Source: Acidobacteriota bacterium (GTDB taxonomy: Bacteria > Acidobacteriota > Terriglobia > Terriglobales > Acidobacteriaceae). From it: 5,509 nt of DNA. The notes under the pieces are model-generated. The model was not told the DNA's origin and made no database searches. It saw nothing but the letters and a program-made list of their open reading frames with translations. Both the position numbers and the translations under genes were made by a program. Every line of letters begins with the position of its first letter. The first letter of the stretch is position 1. The stretch lies in assembly GCA_021809235.1 (NCBI GenBank), contig JAKBAG010000198.1:1-5509 (forward strand), written 5' to 3'. Shown piece after piece: positions 1 to 5,509 of this stretch.

Positions 1-1029
1 GACGTTGGTCAGCAACTCACGGTCCAGGCGCTCGCGCAGGTTGCGGCTGGTCACCAGCGATCCTTCCTTGCCGCAGAAGGGCGAGTTATTGACCGAGAAC
101 TGCATGGCGATGGTCGGCTCATCGATGACAATCAGCGGCAGCGGGGCCGGATTCTCCAGGCTGGTGATGGTTTCGCCGATGGTAATTCCTTCCACGCCGG
201 CAATGGCCACGATGTCACCAATCTCGGTCGTTGCGGTTTCGGTCCGCTTCAGGCCGGCAAAGGTGAACAGCTTCGTGATCCGCGTCTTCTGCAGGGAGAG
301 GTCGCGGCGGGAGATGGCCACTTCGTCGCCCACGTTGAGCGTGCCCTGGAAGACGCGCGCAATGGCAATGCGACCGAAGTATTCCGAGTAATCGAGGTTG
401 GTCACCAGAATCTGAAGCGATGCAGCCGGGTCGCCGGTGGCCGGAGGAATGGTGTTGACGATGGCCTGAAAAAGCGGCTCCAGGTCGGTGCCCGGGGTGT
501 GAATGTCCGTGCTGGCCGTGCCGGTCTTGGCCACGGTGTAGAGAACGGGAAAGTCGAGCTGCTCCTCCTCGGCGTCGAGGTCGATGAACAGGTCATAGAC
601 CTCGTTGAGGACCTCCTGGGCGCGGGCATCGGGGCGGTCAATCTTGTTGATGACAACGATCGGCTTCAGCCGCGCTTCCAGAGCCTTGCTGAGAACGTAA
701 CGAGTCTGGGGCAGCGGCCCCTCGGCGGCGTCCACCAGCAGCATGACGCCATCGACCATCTTCAGGCCGCGCTCCACCTCGCCGCCGAAGTCGGCGTGGC
801 CGGGGGTGTCCACAATGTTGATCTTGCCGCCGTTGTAGTGGATGGCGGTGTTCTTGGCCAGAATCGTGATGCCGCGCTCGCGTTCGAGATCGTTCGAGTC
901 CATGACGCGCTCGGCCACCTGCTCGTTGGCGCGAAAGGTTCCGGACTGGCGAAGCATGGCGTCGACAAGGGTGGTTTTGCCGTGGTCAACGTGGGCGATG
1001 ATGGCGATATTACGAATCGTCTGGCTCAA
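1..1029 (-). CDS. typA: TypA/BipA ribosome-associated translational GTPase (N-terminal 343 codons; 3' end beyond window)
   Basis: TypA/BipA is an EF-G-like GTPase that binds the 70S ribosome and is linked in the family to 50S assembly, cold growth and stress responses in the cytoplasm. The translated complement shows every G motif: G1 AHVDHGKTT (residues 12-20), G2 RGITI (52-56), G3 DTPGH (74-78) and G4 NKID (128-131). The segments VMDSNDLERERGITILAKNTAI and INIVDTPGHADFGGEVER are TypA hallmarks rather than LepA or EF-G. The GTPase domain is followed by the beta-barrel domain II (roughly 200-290) and the start of domain III, with SPFCGKEGSLVTSR near the window edge. Family members are about 600 residues, so about 260 residues lie outside the window. 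The start is a TTG at 1027-1029, chosen because AAAGGA lies 8 bases upstream, MSQTIRNIAIIAH aligns with the family N-terminus, and no nearby in-frame ATG exists. The gene is divergent from rpoD. Identity is very secure; the start is fairly secure. Confidence 0.97.
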   Translation of the reverse strand, partial: MSQTIRNIAIIAHVDHGKTTLVDAMLRQSGTFRANEQVAERVMDSNDLERERGITILAKNTAIHYNGGKINIVDTPGHADFGGEVERGLKMVDGVMLLVDAAEGPLPQTRYVLSKALEARLKPIVVINKIDRPDARAQEVLNEVYDLFIDLDAEEEQLDFPVLYTVAKTGTASTDIHTPGTDLEPLFQAIVNTIPPATGDPAASLQILVTNLDYSEYFGRIAIARVFQGTLNVGDEVAISRRDLSLQKTRITKLFTFAGLKRTETATTEIGDIVAIAGVEGITIGETITSLENPAPLPLIVIDEPTIAMQFSVNNSPFCGKEGSLVTSRNLRERLDRELLTNV

Positions 1030-1037
1030 CGGGAAAT

Positions 1038-1043
1038 TCCTTT
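1038..1043 (-). promoter_or_regulatory. Ribosome binding site supporting the TTG start of typA
   Basis: Read on the minus strand, AAAGGA sits 8 bases before the TTG codon at 1027-1029. No ATG or GTG close by in frame would give the conserved TypA N-terminus, so this site decides the start. Confidence 0.7.
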
Positions 1044-1195
1044 TATGGGTTGACGCATGGGCACCGCTGGGGGCCGATGCCGGATCGGTTGCAGAGATAC
1101 GGGGACACGCGACCCGAGGCGCGCCGCAGAGTTTCTCCGGACAAGCTGGCCGGAGGGAAAGAGGGAAAAGGGCGCTAAGGCCACGCAATCCCGCG

Positions 1196-1209
1196 ATTTT
1201 AGTTTAGCA
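1196..1209 (-). promoter_or_regulatory. Weak candidate -10 region for typA
   Basis: On the minus strand the sequence reads TGCTAAACTAAAAT. It contains an extended -10-like TGC-TAAACT and an overlapping TAAAAT (5 of 6 to TATAAT). It is the most AT-rich spot upstream of typA, but the bases 17-18 upstream do not resemble TTGACA. It is only a candidate; it would give a typA leader of roughly 160 bases. Confidence 0.25.
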
Positions 1210-1267
1210 GCAGTGGCTGCCGAGGGGGGGGCTGTCCGCCTCCGGTGAGCGCGGGAGCAAAATTTCC

Positions 1268-1297
1268 TTGACGCGGGCGCGGAAAATCCTGTATCTT
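1268..1297 (+). promoter_or_regulatory. Candidate sigma-70 promoter of rpoD
   Basis: TTGACG (1268-1273, 5 of 6 to the -35 consensus) is followed after 18 bases by TATCTT (1292-1297, 4 of 6 to the -10 consensus), in a local dip of GC content. Transcription would begin near 1304 and leave a leader of about 265 bases before the preferred rpoD start. A second, extended -10-like box, TG-C-TAATCT (1309-1317), lies just downstream and could be an alternative start. Autoregulation by the housekeeping sigma factor would be usual for rpoD. Confidence 0.45.
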
Positions 1298-1429
1298 GCC
1301 GCCGGTTGTGCTAATCTAAGAAAACTGAAGGACGTGCGTCCGACAATGCCCCTTGCGATGAGCCGAGGCTCCCGGGCAGGCCGAGCTGGCCACTGTGCGC
1401 AAACGATCCTGATCCGAAGAAAGTAACCC

Positions 1430-1449
1430 GTCATCGCCGCTGCGATGGC
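1430..1449 (+). other. Hairpin in the presumed rpoD leader
   Basis: GTCATCGC (1430-1437) pairs with GCGATGGC (1442-1449) around the tetraloop CGCT, giving an 8-bp stem with one G-U wobble. No T-tract follows, so it is not an intrinsic terminator. A purine-rich GGGAGG box follows directly, then a weaker stem (GGCG 1455-1458 with CGCC 1465-1468). Whether it has a role in rpoD expression is unknown. Confidence 0.35.
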
Positions 1450-1568
1450 AGGGAGGCGATTTTACGCCGGAAAGCCCTCTTGTGGCGCATATTTCCGGAG
1501 GAAACTTTTCGCTTCCCGCCATTTCAGATGGCTTTTTCAGGAATGTACGCGCAGGAGACGCGAGCGCT

Positions 1569-3254
<1,686 letters not shown>

Positions 3255-3297
3255 GCTGTTTCGGGGGATTCGGCTGTATTCCTTTGAAGGATTGCCC

Positions 3298-3337
3298 ACC
3301 CGCAAAGTGCCAGACTGGCCTTTGCGGGTTTTTCTTT
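3298..3337 (+). terminator. Rho-independent terminator of rpoD
   Basis: ACCCGCAAAG (3298-3307) pairs perfectly with CTTTGCGGGT (3320-3329). An inner GCCA/TGGC stem (3309-3312 with 3316-3319) closes a three-base loop, with one unpaired T between the two stems. The hairpin runs into TTTTTCTTT. It lies about 45 bases after the rpoD stop. The T-tract is present only on the plus strand, so it ends rpoD transcription and insulates the genes downstream. Confidence 0.95.
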
Positions 3338-3403
3338 GTCCGGTAACTCTGCCGGGGCAAGGGGTGGCAGGGAATTATTCCGGTTTCTGCTATGGTCTTC
3401 AGC

Positions 3404-3409
3404 GGGAGG
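3404..3409 (+). promoter_or_regulatory. Strong ribosome binding site of a 7-codon leader ORF
   Basis: GGGAGG lies 7 bases before the ATG at 3417. It is a better Shine-Dalgarno match than the one in front of the 81-codon gene (GAGGAG at 3423-3428), which suggests ribosomes could load here first. Confidence 0.45.
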
Positions 3410-3416
3410 AAAAACC

Positions 3417-3440
3417 ATGCGCGAGGAGCAACGACGATGA
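3417..3440 (+). CDS. Possible 7-codon leader ORF (MREEQRR) overlapping the next gene
   Basis: An ATG at 3417, preceded by a strong GGGAGG site, opens a frame of seven codons encoding MREEQRR. Its TGA stop at 3438-3440 overlaps the ATG of the next gene in an ATGA arrangement. The GAGGAG inside it also serves as the ribosome binding site of that gene. Such overlaps usually mean translational coupling: ribosomes finishing the mini-ORF could restart on the 81-codon gene. It could also be a chance ATG, since a frame this short carries no coding signal of its own. Confidence 0.35.
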   Translation: MREEQRR

Positions 3441-3682
3441 GTGGATGTCCGGAGATTGTGCTGGATGGATTGACCCCGGAGAAATATGCCGCGCTGCTGG
3501 AGGCGGCCCAGAAACAGGGGATTTCCCTGAGCGGGGATGCGGGAACGACGGAGTACTCGGGGATGCAGTTCCAGTGGAGCTACGACGCGGCCAGCGGAAC
3601 ACTGCGGATGCAGTGTACCGAGAAGCCGTTCATGATTCCCTGCCACATGATCGAGCAGAAGATTCGCCAGCTCGTCAGCTGA
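3437..3682 (+). CDS. Small conserved-looking hypothetical protein, 81 residues, function unknown
   Basis: I do not recognise this family. The frame starts at ATG 3437, chosen because GAGGAG (3423-3428) lies 8 bases upstream. An in-frame ATG at 3392 would add 15 residues but has no ribosome binding site. The predicted product is cytosolic: no signal peptide, no membrane segment. It appears to have a helix at about 13-28 (TPEKYAALLEAAQKQG), a glycine-rich turn, a probable beta hairpin at about 43-61 (MQFQWSYD...GTLRMQCTEK) and a C-terminal helix at about 69-80. Three cysteines (4, 60, 69) and a Cys-His pair (69-70) are present, too few and too scattered for a clear metal site. It lies between the rpoD terminator and tgt and is probably transcribed on its own. 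Codon use (strong C/G third positions) and the well-placed ribosome binding site support a real gene. Confidence 0.75.
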   Translation: MSGCPEIVLDGLTPEKYAALLEAAQKQGISLSGDAGTTEYSGMQFQWSYDAASGTLRMQCTEKPFMIPCHMIEQKIRQLVS

Positions 3683-3777
3683 GCGGGCCGGATCAGCCGT
3701 AGCGGGTGCGGACATTTCCCAGCGAATTGCGCCGCACTCGCGATCAAGCGAGCCGAGACTCCGCAGGCTTGGCAAGT

Positions 3778-3804
3778 GCATGCCGCACGCATGGATGGTG
3801 CATG
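3778..3804. repeat. Three GCATG motifs at 11-bp spacing upstream of tgt
   Basis: GCATG occurs at 3778-3782, 3789-3793 and 3800-3804, each exactly 11 bases from the next and so on the same face of the helix. The first and third copies extend to GTGCATG. They lie 77-103 bases before the tgt start. They could be a small operator, but the motif is short and chance is possible. Confidence 0.35.
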
Positions 3805-3868
3805 TGACTTCTTTTCCGGTTTCACGCAGAGTATCCTCGCTCGTCTTTTCGTGCACAACCGCAGCGAT

Positions 3869-3874
3869 TAAAAT
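3869..3874 (+). promoter_or_regulatory. Candidate -10 box for a leaderless tgt transcript
   Basis: TAAAAT matches 5 of 6 bases of TATAAT. Its last base lies seven bases before the GTG start at 3881, so the usual initiation distance would put the transcript start on the start codon. No Shine-Dalgarno sequence precedes that GTG, which fits a leaderless mRNA. The -35 position (TTTTCG at 3846-3851, 17-base spacer) is weak. Confidence 0.4.
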
Positions 3875-3880
3875 CGGCGA

Positions 3881-5032
3881 GTGGGCCTACGATTTGAGCT
3901 TTTGAGCAAGGCTGCTTCCGGCGCGCGCCGGGCACGCATTCATCTGCCGCACCAGACGGTGGAGACGCCGGTCTTCATGCCGGTCGGCACGCAGGGGACA
4001 GTGAAGGCCGTGCCGCAGCAGACACTGGAGCAGCTGGGCGCACAGATCATCCTGGGCAACACCTATCACCTGTATCTGCGTCCGGGGCATGAGCTGATTC
4101 GGCAGATGGGCGGGCTGCACCGGTTCATTGCCTGGCGGCGGGCGATGCTGACGGATTCTGGGGGCTTCCAGGTCTTTTCTCTGGCTGGTCTGCGCAAGCT
4201 GACAGACGAGGGGGTGCGCTTTCGCTCGCATCTGGATGGGTCGAGCCACCTGTTCACGCCCGAGCATTCGATGGAAGTGCAGATTGCGCTGGGCGCCGAT
4301 ATCTGCATGGCGTTTGACGAATGTACAGAGTATCCAGCGGACGAGGCGCGGGCGCGCGAGTCGCTGCGCGTGACGATGCTGTGGGCGCGGCGGTCGCTCG
4401 ATCACTTTCGCGCGCAGGCACACCGCGTTCCTTGGCACGAGGAACTGGGCGGGCAGACGCAGTCGCTCTTTGGCATCGTGCAGGGCGGCATGTACGGGCA
4501 TCTGCGGCGGGAGTCGGCCGAGCGGCTGGTGGAGATGGACTTTGACGGCTATGCGATTGGCGGGCTGAGCGTGGGTGAGCCGCGCGAGCTTACGCGCGAG
4601 GTGATTGCCGAGACGCTGCCGCTGCTGCCGGCTGACAAGCCGCGCTACGTGATGGGCGTGGGCTTTCCTGACGAAATTGTCGAGTATGCGCGCATGGGCG
4701 TGGACATGATGGACTGCGTGATTCCGACACGTGCGGCGCGCCATGGGCTGCTGTTCACCAGCGAAGGCCGGATGAATATCAAGAACCGGCGCTTTGCCGA
4801 CGATCCGCTGCCGCCGGACCCGACCTGTTCGTGCCCGACCTGCGAGCGGTATTCGCGGGCCTATCTGCGACACCTGATGCAAACCGGCGAGCCGCTGGGC
4901 GGGACGCTGGGAACGATCCACAACCTGGCCTTTTATCTGAAGACGATGGCCACACTGCGGACGGAGCTGGAGGGCGATGCAAAGCCCCAGGCAGAGTTCC
5001 TATCCCTGCCAGAGCGCGCTCCGCAGGCCTGA
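3881..5032 (+). CDS. tgt: Queuine/preQ1 tRNA-guanine (34) transglycosylase Tgt
   Basis: Tgt exchanges guanine 34 for preQ1 in the anticodon of tRNAs for Asp, Asn, His and Tyr, a key step of queuosine synthesis. At 383 residues it is close to the usual bacterial length (375 in E. coli). Seen in order: ETPVFMPVGTQGTVK (28-42), LTDSGGFQVFSL (90-101) with the catalytic Asp92, FDEC with the substrate-binding Asp146, GIVQGG (198-203), GYAIGGLSVGE (223-233), and DCVIPTR with the expected nucleophile Asp278. The zinc site is complete: Cys316, Cys318, Cys321 and His347, in the CxCx2Cx25H spacing of the family. The GTG start at 3881 is forced: an in-frame stop lies at 3869-3871, and MGLRFELL matches the start of the family fold. 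There is no clear ribosome binding site. The common neighbours queA, yajC and secD are not seen; upstream is the 81-codon unknown gene and downstream a TPR-like gene. Confidence 0.98.
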   Translation: MGLRFELLSKAASGARRARIHLPHQTVETPVFMPVGTQGTVKAVPQQTLEQLGAQIILGNTYHLYLRPGHELIRQMGGLHRFIAWRRAMLTDSGGFQVFSLAGLRKLTDEGVRFRSHLDGSSHLFTPEHSMEVQIALGADICMAFDECTEYPADEARARESLRVTMLWARRSLDHFRAQAHRVPWHEELGGQTQSLFGIVQGGMYGHLRRESAERLVEMDFDGYAIGGLSVGEPRELTREVIAETLPLLPADKPRYVMGVGFPDEIVEYARMGVDMMDCVIPTRAARHGLLFTSEGRMNIKNRRFADDPLPPDPTCSCPTCERYSRAYLRHLMQTGEPLGGTLGTIHNLAFYLKTMATLRTELEGDAKPQAEFLSLPERAPQA

Positions 5033-5053
5033 TACGCGCTCCACAGGTCGGAT
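5015..5053 (+). repeat. Imperfect 20-base tandem duplication across the tgt stop codon
   Basis: Positions 5015-5033 and 5035-5053 align with 16 of 19 bases identical, both beginning CGCGCTCC and ending GAT. The first copy holds the last codons and TGA stop of tgt (5030-5032); the second is non-coding, with the stop position altered. It looks like a slippage duplication that may have set or shifted the gene end. Confidence 0.5.
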
Positions 5054-5201
5054 GCAAGCCGCTGCGCCGCTCGGAGATCCTGCGCAGACGGACGCAATCG
5101 GAACCGGCGGCGGCGATGGATTCAATCTGAAACCGTAACTGTGTTTTGCAGCGCTGGGATGCGGCTGCCGGGCGGCGGCGCGCGGGAGAATCGAGGCAGC
5201 G

Positions 5202-5509
5202 ATGTCTGCCGCTCCCACTGCCGTTGTACCTGTTCCCTGCCCTGCGGCTGCAGCCGAGATGCCTGCGTCGCTGGCGGCTGCGCACGCACTGCTGGCGCAG
5301 GGACGACTGCGCGAGGCGGCGCTGGGCTACGCGGCGGTTCTTTCCTTCTCTGCCGAGGAGGGTAGCGCAGCGACAATGGCCGAGCAGGCCCGTGCCCTGC
5401 AGGGGCTGACGCTGATTGCGCACAGCAGCGGACAGATGGGCGAGGCGCTGCGACTGGCGCAGGCGGCGCTGGAGCGGGATGGGTGCTCGATGGTGGGCTG
5501 GACGAGCTA
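5202..5509 (+). CDS. N-terminal part of a TPR-like repeat protein (cut by the right edge)
   Basis: The frame is open from ATG 5202 to the window end (102 full codons), with GAGG 5 bases upstream of the start. After an Ala/Pro-rich stretch (residues 2-22, no charged residue except Glu19, not a convincing signal peptide), two helical hairpins of tetratricopeptide type can be seen. One is at about 25-50 (AHALLAQGRLREAALGYAAVL). The other is at about 65-94 (ALQGLTLIAHSSGQMGEALR...ALERDG). The small-residue and Ala pattern of TPR units fits both. TPR domains are protein-binding scaffolds, so partner and function cannot be told from this fragment; a catalytic domain may follow outside the window. 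It lies 169 bases after tgt with no clear terminator between, so co-transcription is possible. The gene is likely; the TPR call is moderate. Confidence 0.7.
   Translation, partial: MSAAPTAVVPVPCPAAAAEMPASLAAAHALLAQGRLREAALGYAAVLSFSAEEGSAATMAEQARALQGLTLIAHSSGQMGEALRLAQAALERDGCSMVGWTS

Larger units (their letters stand above)
1030..1568. other. Divergent intergenic region and presumed rpoD leader; no confident gene
   Basis: This stretch of about 540 bases separates typA from the preferred rpoD start, and no reading frame in it looks like a conserved protein. On the typA side, 1152-1172 is a 21-base pure purine run on the plus strand. Just before it, CTCCGG (1135-1140) can pair with CCGGAG (1150-1155). 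A run of eight G lies at about 1223-1230. From about 1260 the base composition drops in GC and a rightward promoter can be proposed. Between it and rpoD lie an 8-bp hairpin (1430-1449) and two Shine-Dalgarno-like boxes with no start codon at normal spacing: GGGAGG at 1451-1456 and GGAGGAAA at 1497-1504. The rpoD frame is already open from 1413, so part of this region could encode an N-terminal extension. No known riboswitch or small RNA was recognised. Confidence 0.6.

Noticed and set aside
499..1053. 184-codon plus-strand open frame opposite typA
   Set aside because: It is antisense to the conserved GTPase domain of typA; the Val/Gly/Asp-rich translation is typical of a shadow frame.
3371..3381. 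Palindrome GGAAT-T-ATTCC upstream of the 81-codon gene as an operator
   Set aside because: It is short, occurs once, and has no clear promoter next to it; too weak to call.
3737..3752. CTCGC/GCGAG stem after the 81-codon gene as a terminator
   Set aside because: The stem has only five pairs and no T-tract follows, so termination here is not supported.
3887..4921. 344-codon minus-strand open frame across tgt
   Set aside because: It is a shadow of tgt, whose plus-strand frame has all catalytic and zinc residues; the antisense product shows no family pattern.
5062..5087. Inverted repeat CTGCGC/GCGCAG after tgt as a terminator
   Set aside because: The loop is 14 bases and no T-tract follows; such short GC repeats are expected by chance in this DNA.
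4779..5423. 214-codon minus-strand open frame across the tgt end and the TPR-like gene
   Set aside because: It overlaps two better supported plus-strand genes, and its Arg/Ser/Ala-rich product resembles nothing known.

Overview
The window is a GC-rich (clearly above 60% by eye) stretch of bacterial chromosome carrying core housekeeping genes. The best guess at the source is an Acidobacteriota bacterium of the Acidobacteriia/Terriglobales type. This rests on the style of the sigma-70 protein (region 1.1 followed by an acidic linker and a basic, charged non-conserved region), the GC content and frequent non-ATG starts. It is an inference from remembered family character, not a database result. 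No tRNA, rRNA, CRISPR array, insertion sequence or prophage signature was seen.

Layout: (1) 1-1029, minus strand, is the N-terminal 343 codons of typA/bipA, a ribosome-associated translational GTPase, cut by the left edge. (2) 1030-1568 is a divergent intergenic/leader region of about 540 bases. It holds a homopurine tract and an imperfect hairpin on the typA side, a plausible sigma-70 promoter facing right, and a hairpin plus Shine-Dalgarno-like boxes in the presumed rpoD leader. (3) 1569-3254, plus strand, is rpoD, the primary sigma factor; an in-frame GTG at 1482 is the alternative start. A textbook intrinsic terminator follows at 3298-3337. (4) 3437-3682 is a small 81-codon gene of unknown function, preceded by a possible 7-codon leader ORF with a strong ribosome binding site. 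(5) 3683-3880 is a spacer with three GCATG motifs at exact 11-bp spacing and a TAAAAT box placed so that tgt may be transcribed without a leader. (6) 3881-5032 is tgt, the queuosine-pathway tRNA-guanine transglycosylase. (7) 5033-5201 is a spacer with a short tandem duplication across the tgt stop codon. (8) 5202-5509 is the start of a TPR-like protein cut by the right edge.

The recognised genes all serve gene expression: transcription initiation (RpoD), ribosome function and assembly (TypA) and wobble-base modification of tRNA (Tgt). They do not look like one operon. typA is divergent, rpoD ends in its own terminator, and the later genes are separated by about 170-200 bp. I found no convincing new multi-gene system. 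The most novel-looking items are the 81-codon orphan gene with its overlapping mini-ORF, the possible leaderless tgt mRNA, and the 11-bp-phased GCATG repeats.
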